A stretch of DNA of 64,000 nucleotides from Roseobacter sp. Lineage in GTDB: Bacteria; Pseudomonadota; Alphaproteobacteria; Rhodobacterales; Rhodobacteraceae. The stretch's first letter is position 1, and the number at the start of each line of letters is the position of its first letter. Of the stretch, positions 36,758-46,052 are shown piece after piece. Below the pieces are notes generated by a model, which had not been told where the DNA came from, made no database searches, and saw nothing but the letters and a program-made list of their open reading frames with translations. The DNA is taken from positions 1 through 64,000 of the forward strand of contig JAGXGZ010000050.1 in assembly GCA_024636495.1 (NCBI GenBank), read 5' to 3'. A program made the position numbers and the translations under genes.

Positions 36758-37477
36758 ATGGACAAGCTCGAAGTACAGACAGATGCCCTGCCTGCCCCCA
36801 CGGCTGAACGGCCTTTGCTGGGTTTGACTGTCTTGGTCATCGAGGACAGCCGATACGCCTGCGAGGCCATGCGCCTTTTGTGTTTGCGGTCGGGGGCGCG
36901 GATCAGACGGGCCGATTGCATGCGCGCGGCAAGACGACATTTACAGGTGTACCGCCCATCGGTTGTGATTGCCGATCTCGGCCTGCCTGATGGTAACGGC
37001 ATCGACCTGATCGAGGAGCTGGCACGGGCGCAACCGCGTGTTGATGCGCTGTTGGCGATTTCAGGTGACGCCCATCTGGCCGCCGACGCCATCGCCGCTG
37101 GCGCAGATGGCTTTATCGAAAAGCCTTTGAACTCGCTTGCGCATTTTCAGCAGACTGTCTTGTCTGTCTTGCCCGACGCGCGACAACCCAAAGGGGTTCG
37201 GGTCTTGGTTGATGAAACCGTCGAGCCTGACGAAATCGCCTATCAAGACGACATGGCCCATATCGCGGATGTGCTTGATGAAAACAGCGACACGCATACG
37301 TTGGATTACGTTGCGCAGTTTCTGGGCGGCGTTGCCCGAAGCGCGCGAGACACGGCGCTAGAGACAGCCGCGCTTGCGCTGGCACGCAAACGCGCCTTGG
37401 GACAACCAACCGAAACGGAGCGGGCTACAATTGCAGGGTTGGTCCAGAACCGTCTGGCACAGCGCATCGCAATCTAG
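36758..37477 (+). CDS. Single-receiver response regulator
   Basis: The receiver domain covers about residues 25-145. The acidic pair is in VLVIEDSRYACEAM, the phosphoacceptor is Asp73 in VVIADLGLPDGNG, the Thr/Ser switch position is in LLAISGDAH, and the Lys is in FIEKPL. The C-terminal 95 or so residues are mostly helical and match no DNA-binding family I know, so it may act by protein contact. No histidine kinase is nearby. The start at 36758 has GGGAGAG upstream. Confidence 0.88.
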   Translation: MDKLEVQTDALPAPTAERPLLGLTVLVIEDSRYACEAMRLLCLRSGARIRRADCMRAARRHLQVYRPSVVIADLGLPDGNGIDLIEELARAQPRVDALLAISGDAHLAADAIAAGADGFIEKPLNSLAHFQQTVLSVLPDARQPKGVRVLVDETVEPDEIAYQDDMAHIADVLDENSDTHTLDYVAQFLGGVARSARDTALETAALALARKRALGQPTETERATIAGLVQNRLAQRIAI

Positions 37478-37484
37478 CGCCCAC

Positions 37485-38210
37485 CTAAACCAGCGGGTCG
37501 CTTGCCACGCGCACAAGCCCCGTTAGGTCGGACAGGCTTTCGTTCTGCTGGCCTACCGCATCAAAATTGCTGGGTGCAAGCCAAGCCTCGAATGCCTCTT
37601 TCAGGCCGGGCCATTCCGCGTCGATTGCGGCGAACCACGCCGTGTCGCGGTTGCGCCCCTTGACCACGGCTGCTTGACGAAAGATGCCCTCGAAACTGAA
37701 CCCAAGGCGCTGTGCCGCACGGCGCGATGGCAGGTTTAGCGCGTTACACTTCCATTCATACCGCCGGTATCCAGCCTCAAAGGCCCATGACATCATCAAA
37801 TACATCGCCTCTGTCGCAGCACGGGTCCGTTGCAGCGCAGGGCTGAACGTGATCGATCCCACCTCGATTGATCCAGATGCGGGCGCTATACGCAGATAGC
37901 TGGCCACCCCTTCCCAGTGCCCCGTCTCAAGGTTCTTGATCGCATAGAACAATGGGTCGTCGCGGGTTTCGGTTTCTCTGACCCAACGGTGAAACTGCGA
38001 CGATGACGAAAACGGGCCGTCATACATATAATCCCACAGATGATCCTGCCCTTCGTAAGAACGGAACAATAAAGCAGCATGGGCGTCAGCGGTCAGCGGC
38101 TCAAGCTTTGCATAGCGTCCCGACAAAACCCCACGCGGGGGCAAAGCGGGCGCGACGAAATCCGGCACGGCAAAGCCAAGAGGGGACTTGTTGGGTACAT
38201 TCTCATTCAT
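37485..38210 (-). CDS. GNAT family N-acetyltransferase
   Basis: A RimJ/RimL-type GNAT enzyme of 241 residues. The fold runs from GRYAKLEPLTADAHAALLF to the acetyl-CoA region around ALQRTRAATEAMYLMMSWAFE and the C-terminal NLPSRRAAQRLGFSFEGIFRQ, which is typical of the group. The ATG at 38210 is preferred to a TTG at 38246. The substrate is unknown. Confidence 0.88.
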   Translation of the reverse strand: MNENVPNKSPLGFAVPDFVAPALPPRGVLSGRYAKLEPLTADAHAALLFRSYEGQDHLWDYMYDGPFSSSSQFHRWVRETETRDDPLFYAIKNLETGHWEGVASYLRIAPASGSIEVGSITFSPALQRTRAATEAMYLMMSWAFEAGYRRYEWKCNALNLPSRRAAQRLGFSFEGIFRQAAVVKGRNRDTAWFAAIDAEWPGLKEAFEAWLAPSNFDAVGQQNESLSDLTGLVRVASDPLV

Positions 38211-38364
38211 GAAAATCACGTTAGGACGAACAATCGCCCGCGCCAAGCCCGTAAAGGTGAAATGGGATCGCCCAAGCCTGCCCCCATTCTAACCAAAATT
38301 TCGACACAAACCCTTGGCACGGTTAGGTCATTCGACCCTGTTTAACGCCTAAGGATACCAACCG

Positions 38365-38541
38365 ATGTTGGCAAAACTGAAAGCACTGCGCCAAATATAT
38401 AAGGACGAAACCCGTTTTGACTGGGTCGTTCTGGCGGCGGATGCGTTTGGCTTGGGCATTGTCCTGTTCGCATTTGCAAACGCCCGCATCGGTGACAGCG
38501 TGCCTGAATTGGCCAACCAGATAGCAAGCATCCAGTTCTAG
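38365..38541 (+). CDS. Small Flp-pilin-like membrane protein
   Basis: A 58-residue frame reading MLAKLKALRQIYKDETRFDW then a hydrophobic helix (VVLAADAFGLGIVLFAFA). It resembles the small Flp/Fap-type pilins of Rhodobacterales, which have a basic N terminus, an acidic residue and then a single helix, but the usual GAVTVDW segment is altered and I see no clear prepilin peptidase site. AAGGA lies about ten bases before the ATG. It is likely a real small gene, either a divergent pilin or an unrelated one-helix protein. Confidence 0.6.
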   Translation: MLAKLKALRQIYKDETRFDWVVLAADAFGLGIVLFAFANARIGDSVPELANQIASIQF

Positions 38542-38644
38542 GGCACATCCCACTTTCGCATGGCATAGGTCGGACAGTGTCGATCAGCCCACGGAACCAA
38601 GTGAATTTCATTGCGTTGCCCCTGAGATATAGAAGGGAAAACAC

Positions 38645-39121
38645 ATGACTTCGATTTATGACGCAATCAAAGACGACCATGACGCGCACCGCAAATTGTT
38701 AAATAAAATCGCCGAGACAACGGGCGACAGCAAAGACAGGCAGGACGCGTGGACGGAATTTTTCAACGACGTGAAATCCCATGCCGCCGCTGAGGAAGAG
38801 ACATTTTATTCAAAGTTGATGCAAGAAACCTGGGGTCAGGATGCTGCGCGCCATTCCGTGTCAGAGCATAAGGAACTTGATGACCTGATGGAGGAGTTGC
38901 AGACCACCGACATGTCATCGCCCGGATGGTTGGCAAAGTTCAAGACGCTCAAGCATGATTACGAGCATCACATGGAAGAAGAAGAGGAAGATGTTTTTAA
39001 GCGCGCCAAAGAAGTGATCGGGAAGGAGCACAACGACGCTTTCGGCAAGCGCTTTCAGGAACGCAAGAACGAAGAGATGGGCTTGATCGAGAAGAAGCGT
39101 AAAGACAGCCTCGAAGATTGA
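38645..39121 (+). CDS. Hemerythrin HHE domain protein
   Basis: A four-helix HHE protein of 158 residues. Metal-ligand candidates lie in IKDDHDAHRKLLNKI, SHAAAEEETFY, SEHKELDD and HDYEHHMEEEEEDVF. Such proteins bind a di-iron site and sense or carry oxygen or nitric oxide. It stands alone on the plus strand and is followed by a terminator shared with convergent aspS. Confidence 0.92.
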   Translation: MTSIYDAIKDDHDAHRKLLNKIAETTGDSKDRQDAWTEFFNDVKSHAAAEEETFYSKLMQETWGQDAARHSVSEHKELDDLMEELQTTDMSSPGWLAKFKTLKHDYEHHMEEEEEDVFKRAKEVIGKEHNDAFGKRFQERKNEEMGLIEKKRKDSLED

Positions 39122-39138
39122 TCTACCTGAAACACGCA

Positions 39139-39176
39139 AAAAAGCCCGCCGTCGGAGAACCGAGGGCGGGCTTTTT
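39139..39176. terminator. Bidirectional terminator between the hemerythrin gene and aspS
   Basis: AAAAAGCCCGCC (39139-39150) pairs with GGCGGGCTTTTT (39165-39176). A-rich and T-rich flanks allow function in both directions. Confidence 0.9.
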
Positions 39177-39190
39177 GTGGTTATTTTTGA

Positions 39191-41041
39191 TTAGTCCTGC
39201 GGAATAACGCGCAGGCCAAGCTCCATCAACTGATCAGGCATCGGATCGTTTGGCGCGTTCATCATCAGGTCTTCGGCACGTTGGTTCATCGGGAACAGGA
39301 TGACCTCGCGAATGTTCGCCTCTTCGGCCAGCAGCATCACGATGCGGTCGATCCCGGCAGCACAGCCACCGTGAGGCGGGGCACCGTATTGAAAGGCGTT
39401 AACCATGCCGCCGAACCGCTTTTCGACCTCGTCCTTGCCGTAGCCTGCAATTTCAAACGCCTTGAACATGATCTCTGGCTTATGGTTCCGGATCGCACCC
39501 GACACCAATTCATAGCCGTTACACGCAAGGTCATATTGATAGCCAAGCACCTCAAGCGGGTCGCCCATCAGCGCGTCCATCCCGCCCTGAGGCATCGAGA
39601 ACGGGTTGTGTTCAAAGTCGATCTTGCCAGATTCAGCGTCTTTTTCGTAGATCGGGAAATCGACGATCCATGCAAAGGCAAAACGGTTTTCATCCGTCAG
39701 ACCCAGTTCCGTCCCGATCACATTGCGCGCACGGCCTGCGACGCCTTCAAACGCCTTGGGTTTGCCGCCAAGGAAAAACGCTGCGTCACCGACTGTTAGG
39801 CCCAGCTGCTGGCGAATGGCCTCGGTGCGTTCTGGCCCGATGTTCTTGGCCAGCGGGCCAGCCGCTTCCATGCCGCCTTCGACCTCGCCTGATTTCAGCT
39901 TGGCTTGGGCATCTTTGACTGGAATACCCAGCTCTTGTGCGACGCTGTCGGCGGTCTTTTCACGCCAGAAGATATAGCCCATGCCGGGCAGACCTTCTTT
40001 TTGCGCGAACGCATTCATACGATCACAGAATTTGCGCGACCCGCCTGTGGGCGCAGGAATGGCACGGATTTGCGTGCCTTCTTGTTCCAGCAATTTCGCG
40101 AAAATGGCAAAGCCGGAACCCGCGAAATGTTCCGATACCACCTGCATCTTGATCGGATTGCGCAGATCGGGCTTGTCGGACCCATACCACAGCGCCGCGT
40201 CTTTATAGGAAATCTGCGGCCAGTCCTGATCAACGGCTTTGCCGCCACCGAAGTCTTCGAAAATGCCGGTCAGGACAGGCTGGATTGTGTCGAACACGTC
40301 TTGCTGTTCAACAAAGGACATCTCGAGGTCAAGCTGGTAGAAATCCGTGGGCGAGCGGTCAGCGCGCGGGTCTTCGTCACGGAAACAGGGCGCAATCTGG
40401 AAATATTTGTCAAAACCCGACACCATCAACAGTTGTTTGAATTGCTGCGGCGCTTGGGGCAACGCGTAGAATTTGCCGGGGTGCAAACGCGACGGCACCA
40501 GAAAGTCGCGCGCGCCTTCGGGCGAGGATGCGGTAATGATCGGCGTTTGGAATTCCTTAAACCCCTGCCCCCACATGCGCTGGCGGATCGACGACACCAC
40601 ATCGGAACGCATAATCATGTTTTTCTGCATCTTCTCGCGGCGCAGATCTAGGTATCGGTAGCGCAGGCGCGTTTCCTCGGGGTATTCCTGATCACCAAAG
40701 ACCTGAAGTGGCAGCTCTTTCGAGGCACCCAGCACTTCGATACCACGCACGAACACTTCGATTGCGCCGGTCGGGATTTTGGCGTTCACCAATTCAGGGT
40801 CGCGCGCTTTGACTTCGCCGTCGATGCGCACACACCATTCCGAGCGGACCTTTTCAACATCCGCAAAAGCCGCTGAATCAGGATCGCACAACACTTGCGT
40901 CATGCCGTAATGGTCGCGCAAATCGATGAACAGGATCCCACCATGGTCGCGCACACGGTGCACCCAACCAGACAGACGGACCTTGTCGCCTACGTTTTCG
41001 GTGCTCAGATCGGCGCATGTGTGGCTGCGATATGCGTGCAT
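39191..41041 (-). CDS. aspS: Aspartyl-tRNA synthetase
   Basis: A class II synthetase charging tRNA-Asp. The N-terminal OB-fold anticodon domain begins at [18 protein letters not shown]; the catalytic core includes motif 2 ([19 protein letters not shown]), the bacterial GAD insertion in the middle, and motif 3 ([18 protein letters not shown]). The 616-residue length is normal. The start at 41041 has AGGGAC upstream; the earlier in-frame codons lack homology. Bacteria of this group often use a non-discriminating form; I cannot decide that from sequence. Confidence 0.97.
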   Translation of the reverse strand: MHAYRSHTCADLSTENVGDKVRLSGWVHRVRDHGGILFIDLRDHYGMTQVLCDPDSAAFADVEKVRSEWCVRIDGEVKARDPELVNAKIPTGAIEVFVRGIEVLGASKELPLQVFGDQEYPEETRLRYRYLDLRREKMQKNMIMRSDVVSSIRQRMWGQGFKEFQTPIITASSPEGARDFLVPSRLHPGKFYALPQAPQQFKQLLMVSGFDKYFQIAPCFRDEDPRADRSPTDFYQLDLEMSFVEQQDVFDTIQPVLTGIFEDFGGGKAVDQDWPQISYKDAALWYGSDKPDLRNPIKMQVVSEHFAGSGFAIFAKLLEQEGTQIRAIPAPTGGSRKFCDRMNAFAQKEGLPGMGYIFWREKTADSVAQELGIPVKDAQAKLKSGEVEGGMEAAGPLAKNIGPERTEAIRQQLGLTVGDAAFFLGGKPKAFEGVAGRARNVIGTELGLTDENRFAFAWIVDFPIYEKDAESGKIDFEHNPFSMPQGGMDALMGDPLEVLGYQYDLACNGYELVSGAIRNHKPEIMFKAFEIAGYGKDEVEKRFGGMVNAFQYGAPPHGGCAAGIDRIVMLLAEEANIREVILFPMNQRAEDLMMNAPNDPMPDQLMELGLRVIPQD

Positions 41042-41143
41042 GACGGGTCCCTTTCTAGGGCTGGAATTGTTCGGGGCAGGTACACCGTTTGAGGCCGGGG
41101 AAGTCAAGAGTTTCCAGCAAAAACCGCCCTCCGGAAATAATTA

Positions 41144-41173
41144 GACCGCCTGCTCCTCCCAAAGCAGGCGGTC
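41144..41173 (-). terminator. Terminator left behind by the ornithine decarboxylase gene
   Basis: GACCGCCTGCT (41144-41154) and AGCAGGCGGTC (41163-41173) form a perfect 11-bp stem with an eight-base loop. On the minus strand it is followed by an AT-rich stretch. It lies between the relic of the decarboxylase gene and aspS, so it probably ended that transcript. Confidence 0.7.
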
Positions 41174-41204
41174 CTTCCCGCGCGACAATTCTGGTTCCTT
41201 GAAG

Positions 41205-41791
41205 AATCAGAACATCAAGCGGCGGAAATCTGTTGAAGCCGACCAAGCTACAGGAGCTGGTTTAGGCATCGCAATTCTTGATCATAACCTTGTCACCATC
41301 GCGCAGCTTAGGCGACAAGTCCGCTGGAGACTTCTAATACAGGATATCTGCAGAATCGCAAGACAGTCCTGCAAGGCCGCTGGGACCAACCTGCATGACA
41401 GTATTAGGCAGGGAAATAACCACCGATGTTAAGCAATGTCAGATCGTGACCCGCCTCTTTCGTGGCGTGTCAAAGCGGGGCAAGCTGATCCGGAACGGGG
41501 CGCCAATATCCTGCCTTGCGGGTTTGCGAGCCTGCGTGAAACGACAGATCGTGGGGCAAAAGGTTAACGGATAAAATAGGGCACGGGGTTGGCTTTGACG
41601 CCATAGTGGATAGGCGCGTTGCCCAAGCCCACGTTCAGCGCGTCATATTTTACGCCTACCTGCTCGCGGCTGACCAAAAGGGTTGGTTTGTCAAAGCTGT
41701 TGTTCAAGATGTACCCTGCGGCTTGGTCAAAATTGGAATGTGTGGGCGCACACAGGCCACAGGTCACTGGCGCGTTCATGGTCATCTTCAA
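41205..41791 (-). pseudogene. Decayed ornithine (lysine/ornithine) decarboxylase
   Basis: Pieces of a fold-type III PLP decarboxylase occur in the right order on the minus strand but in broken frames. The N-terminal part (41564-41791) reads FDKPTLLVSREQVGVKYDAL and IHYGVKANPVPYFI, where KANP carries the PLP lysine. Next come LSFHAGSQTRKAGYW, then DLTLLNIGGYFPA, then SCDSADILY, a stop, LRDGDKVMIKNCDA, a stop, and GFNRFPPLDVLIL. About 150 residues are missing after KANP and about 100 after the glycine-rich loop. A working enzyme has about 380 residues; the relic spans 0.59 kb. It cannot make putrescine. Confidence 0.85.
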
Positions 41792-42188
41792 AGAGCAACA
41801 CGGGGCGGGAGCACCCCGACGTATCGTTTAAAAAGACGTTACCGTCCCTGCATAAACGCGGGTCAATCAGTATCAAAGCTGACTGGCCAGATACGGGTGC
41901 GTTGGTGCCTGTGGCGGGCGTTTTTGTGTTTTCAGATTCGGATACGGTTCAATATTGCCGGTGCCCAGATTGTACTCAAATCGGCACATCAGCCCCGTGT
42001 GGCGCACCAGATGTCATCTTGAAAACTACCTTTCCATCCAGCCGAGGCACCGGGTAACTGCCTGATCAACCTGATCAACGTTCCTCCCCGCAGCAGGTCC
42101 GTGGCTATTAGTGTCCTTCCGGTGTGTTCTCGACAAGGGCCAAACCCTTAGGGCGGCAAAATGGGCAGACTCTTTCGCGCTTACAGTC
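41792..42188. other. Gap upstream of the decarboxylase relic, no intact gene
   Basis: Nearly 400 bases between the start of the pseudogene and the next gene. Frames on both strands are interrupted, and I recognise no family in them. A tandem TGATCAACC-type repeat is seen near 42063-42078. Given the pseudogene beside it, this is probably the remains of further decayed sequence, including the lost promoter. Confidence 0.45.
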
Positions 42189-43292
42189 TCACTCTGTTTC
42201 CCAATCCGTCCCGATTGCTTCGCGGTCCTTTTGCTTTTCGTCTTCAACAAGTTCATTCACCTCATCCCGCTCGTCCGCGTCGCTGGGTTCTGGTGTGAAG
42301 TTTGCCGCTTTGGTGCGGGTCAGCGCCAAAGAGAACAGGATTGGAAAATGGTCAGACTTGATGTGGCGCAGGCGTGCCACGCGAATCAGGCGGAACTCAG
42401 CGCTGTGAAAAAGGTGATCCAACGGCCAGCGCAGCAGCGGAATACCCGCATGAAAGGTGTTGTAAAAGCCGCGACCAATGCGCGGGTCCAAAAGCCCCGA
42501 TAAACGTTGAAACCGGCGCGTGGTGGCTGACCATGCGACATCATTCAGATCACCGGTGACGATCGAAGGAAGGGTGTCCTTGCCAGCCTCGATGCCGACC
42601 ATAGCGATCTCGCCATCCCGGCCTTTGGTGTCATGATTTGGGACGGGTGGTTCGGGATGGACGATATACAGCCTCCATAATTGCCCGGACCGCATTTGCA
42701 CCTGCGTGCGTATCGAGGGGACATGTTCCACCAACAGCTCGCGGACTTGCGTTTCCGCCAAGGCCAGCTTGGACATCAGAACCACGCCATACGAATTGTC
42801 CTTGGGCACATTTACCCAGTGGGGATAATCATCCTTAAGCCCGATATGCAGGGCGTCGATCCATTCCTGATCGACTTCAAGGGCTGTCGCGATGTCGGGT
42901 TGTTCTTCGTTGATCAGATCAATCAGACTTTGAAAATCGCGATTGGATTGTTTCACATTAGCGGCAACCAAGGTGATATGATTGTCCGTGTCAGCGATTT
43001 CCTGACTGGACGCATCAACCGATTGCCGGGGCCAGATCGGGGTGAACTTAATGATGTAGCCGATATGAATGATCGCAACGAAGGTTAAAATAGAGACGGC
43101 ATATAGCTTTTGCTGCGGCTCCAGAAAGATAATCGCGATAAGGAGCATCGCCAAACTTAGAACGAAAAACTGTTCGCGTAGGAACGCCAAACCCCGGATT
43201 GCACCATGCGCAACCTTGCTGACGGGCAAGACGCTGGATACCAACAATATGGCGACACCAATCCAGAACAACGATTGAAGCAAAGTTATCAC
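42189..43292 (-). CDS. Endonuclease/exonuclease/phosphatase family membrane protein
   Basis: An N-terminal part with two or three hydrophobic helices (about residues 3-22, 32-50 and 60-78) precedes an EEP domain. Catalytic landmarks are VAANVKQSNRDFQSLI, the Glu in ATALEVDQEW, GDLND and the C-terminal SDHFPI. The acidic tail is charged and low in complexity. The GTG start at 43292 has AAGGG at seven bases; an upstream GTG at 43340 is possible. The substrate may be a phosphodiester in lipid or nucleic acid. Confidence 0.87.
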   Translation of the reverse strand: MITLLQSLFWIGVAILLVSSVLPVSKVAHGAIRGLAFLREQFFVLSLAMLLIAIIFLEPQQKLYAVSILTFVAIIHIGYIIKFTPIWPRQSVDASSQEIADTDNHITLVAANVKQSNRDFQSLIDLINEEQPDIATALEVDQEWIDALHIGLKDDYPHWVNVPKDNSYGVVLMSKLALAETQVRELLVEHVPSIRTQVQMRSGQLWRLYIVHPEPPVPNHDTKGRDGEIAMVGIEAGKDTLPSIVTGDLNDVAWSATTRRFQRLSGLLDPRIGRGFYNTFHAGIPLLRWPLDHLFHSAEFRLIRVARLRHIKSDHFPILFSLALTRTKAANFTPEPSDADERDEVNELVEDEKQKDREAIGTDWETE

Positions 43293-43403
43293 GGCCTGAC
43301 CCTTTGAACTAAACAGGGGTGAAGGGCATTTGCCCCGCACCCCTTTGCCAACATAGTGCCGACCTTAATTGTTCCATATCAAACCAGATAGGCCAAGAAG
43401 CTA

Positions 43404-44168
43404 TTACTTCTTGTCGTCTTCATCTTCGTCATCTGCCTTGTCTTCGGGCAGCTTGAAGAAGCTATCTGCATCCGAATAGTCACCACGATCGCGATCGTCG
43501 TCATCAGCCGGATTGCCCGACAAGGTAAAGGTTTCCAGCCCTTCGATGGCAGTCGGGATTTTCGACTCTGGGTCCATGCCAAGGGATTGTTCGGTGCTGA
43601 CCAGACGGCGACGTTCGTCATCGCTCATCAATCCGCCCTCTGCCGCTTTTTTGGCCGCTGCTTTTTGTACAGCTGCGTCCAGTTCGGACTGTTTGCACAG
43701 CCCAAGGGCAACCGGGTCAATCGGCTGGATGTTCGAGATATTCCAGTGCGTGCGGTCGCGGATTGCAAGGATCGTTGGCTTGGTCGTCCCGACCAGCTTG
43801 CTGATTTGGCCATCCGACAGTTCGGGGTGAAATTTGACCAGCCAGTAGATCGAGGCCGGCCGGTCCTGACGCTTGGACAAGGGCGTATAGCGGGGGCCGC
43901 GACGCTTTTCTTCGCCTTGGGCCGCAGCATTGAACTTCAGCTCCAGCTTGTGCATCGGGTTGGCTTGTGCCTTCTCGATTTCCGCGTCGGTCAACTGATT
44001 GTTGGCAACCGGATCAAAACCTTTGACGCCTTGGGCTACGTCACCGTCCGCTATGCCCTGAACTTCCAGCTCGTGCATCTCCACGAAATCTGCAATCTGC
44101 TTGAAACTAAGGGTCGTGTTGTCCACCAGCCAAACGGCAGTCGCGCGGGCCATAATCGGTTTTGCCAT
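43404..44168 (-). CDS. trcR: Cell cycle transcriptional regulator TrcR (DUF1013)
   Basis: The 254-residue protein begins MAKPIMARATAVWLVDNTTL and has the helix-turn-helix-like stretches FKQIADFVEMHELEVQGIADG and LSDGQISKLVGTTKPTILAIR. This is the alphaproteobacterial DUF1013 family, later named TrcR after its link with cell cycle transcription. The last 40 residues are strongly acidic. It is well conserved in the class and normally single copy. Confidence 0.93.
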   Translation of the reverse strand: MAKPIMARATAVWLVDNTTLSFKQIADFVEMHELEVQGIADGDVAQGVKGFDPVANNQLTDAEIEKAQANPMHKLELKFNAAAQGEEKRRGPRYTPLSKRQDRPASIYWLVKFHPELSDGQISKLVGTTKPTILAIRDRTHWNISNIQPIDPVALGLCKQSELDAAVQKAAAKKAAEGGLMSDDERRRLVSTEQSLGMDPESKIPTAIEGLETFTLSGNPADDDDRDRGDYSDADSFFKLPEDKADDEDEDDKK

Positions 44169-44297
44169 GTCGGTCTCTCCTTAAAACACACCTTCCCCGT
44201 CGCCTGAAACTGGCTGTCCTGCCGGGGCAGAACGGTTTCCATTGTGGGGGAACTTCCAACCTATATAAGGGTGCAAGCCGAATAAGGAAAGACCCCA

Positions 44298-44942
44298 ATG
44301 CGTTTGCTCAGCTTAAGCCTTTTGATGCTGTTTGCCTTTGCTCCTCGCGTGGCGCAAGCCGAAGGAGAGGTCACGGGCGAATTCGACTATTACGTTCTTG
44401 CGCTCAGCTGGTCTCCAAATTGGTGCGCCCTTGAAGGGGATGCGCGCCGCTCGCCGCAATGCGACGTGGAAGAAGACCACGGCTGGATCATGCACGGCTT
44501 ATGGCCACAGTTTCACCGCGGCTTCCCCTCGAATTGCCAAACCTCCCAGCGCCCGCCATCGCGCAGCATGACAGCTGAGATGGCAGATATCATGGGCACA
44601 TCAGGCCTTGCATGGTATCAATGGAAAAAACACGGAAGCTGCACTGGTCTGTCTGCGGCGGCCTACTATAAAACCGCGCGCGCAGCTTATGAAGCCGTCG
44701 AACGCCCCGCCGTCTTTCGCAAGGTAAAGAACGACATTCGGCTGCCGGCCTCGGTCGTCGAGGAAGCCTTCTTGAAGTCGAATGCGGGTATGGAGCCGGA
44801 TGGAGTCACAGTCACCTGCAAAAGCGGGTACATCCAAGAAGTGCGGATTTGTTTGTCGAAAGATCTGACGCCCGTGCCATGCGGCCGCGATGTCGTCAAA
44901 GACTGTGCATTGGATAACGCGCTATTCACGCCAATCAGATAG
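44298..44942 (+). CDS. Ribonuclease T2 family protein
   Basis: A secreted endoribonuclease. A signal peptide covers about residues 1-22 (hydrophobic core LLSLSLLMLFAFAP, cleavage near AQA-EG). The two conserved active-site segments are present: CAS I as MHGLWPQF and CAS II as WYQWKKHGSCTG, each with a catalytic His. Cys residues suited to disulfides occur throughout. At 214 residues it is the usual size. It probably scavenges RNA in the periplasm or outside the cell. Confidence 0.95.
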   Translation: MRLLSLSLLMLFAFAPRVAQAEGEVTGEFDYYVLALSWSPNWCALEGDARRSPQCDVEEDHGWIMHGLWPQFHRGFPSNCQTSQRPPSRSMTAEMADIMGTSGLAWYQWKKHGSCTGLSAAAYYKTARAAYEAVERPAVFRKVKNDIRLPASVVEEAFLKSNAGMEPDGVTVTCKSGYIQEVRICLSKDLTPVPCGRDVVKDCALDNALFTPIR

Positions 44943-44963
44943 AAGATCGTCTTCAGGCCGATG

Positions 44964-45045
44964 GCCTTCGGCGAGGATATTTAAGAGCCAGAGAAGAAAA
45001 GGACCTTTCTCCTTCTCTGGCTTTCCAAGTATCCCCGCCGGAGGC
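44964..45045. repeat. Long imperfect inverted repeat between convergent genes
   Basis: The arm 44964-44996 is nearly the reverse complement of 45012-45045. The inner ten base pairs (GCCAGAGAAG with CTTCTCTGGC) are perfect; the outer parts carry the GCCTTCGGCGAGGATA motif found elsewhere in intergenic DNA. It probably serves as terminator for both the RNase T2 gene and the first quinone oxidoreductase gene. Confidence 0.75.
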
Positions 45046-45065
45046 AGCGGCGCGTCTGCGGCGCT

Positions 45066-46043
45066 TTACCCGATTTCCAGAACCGTACTGCCCGTGGTTT
45101 GACGCGCTTCAAGCGCTTCGTGGGCCTTAGCGACGTCTTTCAAGGCAAAGCGTTGACCTATATTGATCTTAACATCCCCCGAGAGCACCTTGTCGGAAAG
45201 GTGTTTGGCCATGGCCTGACATGTGCCGTGATCCCCGATGTGGGTAAAGATCGTCGGTCGGGTGATTTTAAGCGATCCCTTTTTTCCCAGAATGCCAACA
45301 TCGAAAGGTGGCACCGGACCGGACGCATTGCCGAATGAGATCATCATGCCTAAAGGTTTCAAGCTATCAAGCGACCCTTCGAATGTGTCTTTGCCGACTG
45401 CGTCCATCACTGCATCGACGCCTTTGCCATTGGTCAGTTCTTTGACCCGAGCGGCCCAATCTGTGCTGCGGTAATTAATGCAATGGGTGGCACCATGATC
45501 CAACGCCAGCTGGCATTTTTCATCCGTCCCAGCCGTTCCGATCAATGTGATCCCTTCGGAGCGCGCCCATTGGCAGGCGATCAGGCCGACACCGCCAGCG
45601 GCGGCGTGAAACAGCACCGTGTCACCCCGATTAAGCGGGGTCGTGCGGTGGAAAAGGTACTCCACCGTCATCCCCTTAAGCATCATGGCGGCACCCTCCT
45701 CAAAGGATATCCCTTCGGGCAGCGGGCAGACTTGTGCTGCAGGCATGACGCGCGCTTCGGTATACGAACCCGGAGGTTGTGAAGCATAGGCTGCCCGGTC
45801 GCCCACCTTGAGGTGCGTTACACCTTCGCCAACTGCCTCGATCACGCCAGCGGCCTCCATGCCCATCGCCTGAGGCAACTGCATGGGGTAAAGGCCCGTC
45901 CGCTGGTAGACGTCGATAAAATTCAGTCCAACCGCTTTTTGCGCGATGCGGATTTCGCCGGGGCCCGGATCGCCGACTTCGCGATCCACGAGTTTGAATT
46001 GCTCCGGCCCGCCATGGGCTTCGATGATTGCTGTCAGTGCCAT
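45066..46043 (-). CDS. Quinone oxidoreductase (QorA-like, MDR family)
   Basis: A zinc-free medium-chain dehydrogenase/reductase. It has the GroES-like N-terminal domain (AIEAHGGPEQFKLVDREVGDPG) and the NADPH site DTVLFHAAAGGVGLIACQWA. At 325 residues it matches E. coli QorA (327). A second, related oxidoreductase gene lies immediately upstream on the same strand, nine bases away, so they probably form an operon. Confidence 0.92.
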   Translation of the reverse strand: MALTAIIEAHGGPEQFKLVDREVGDPGPGEIRIAQKAVGLNFIDVYQRTGLYPMQLPQAMGMEAAGVIEAVGEGVTHLKVGDRAAYASQPPGSYTEARVMPAAQVCPLPEGISFEEGAAMMLKGMTVEYLFHRTTPLNRGDTVLFHAAAGGVGLIACQWARSEGITLIGTAGTDEKCQLALDHGATHCINYRSTDWAARVKELTNGKGVDAVMDAVGKDTFEGSLDSLKPLGMMISFGNASGPVPPFDVGILGKKGSLKITRPTIFTHIGDHGTCQAMAKHLSDKVLSGDVKINIGQRFALKDVAKAHEALEARQTTGSTVLEIG

Positions 46044-46052
46044 ATGTGTTTC

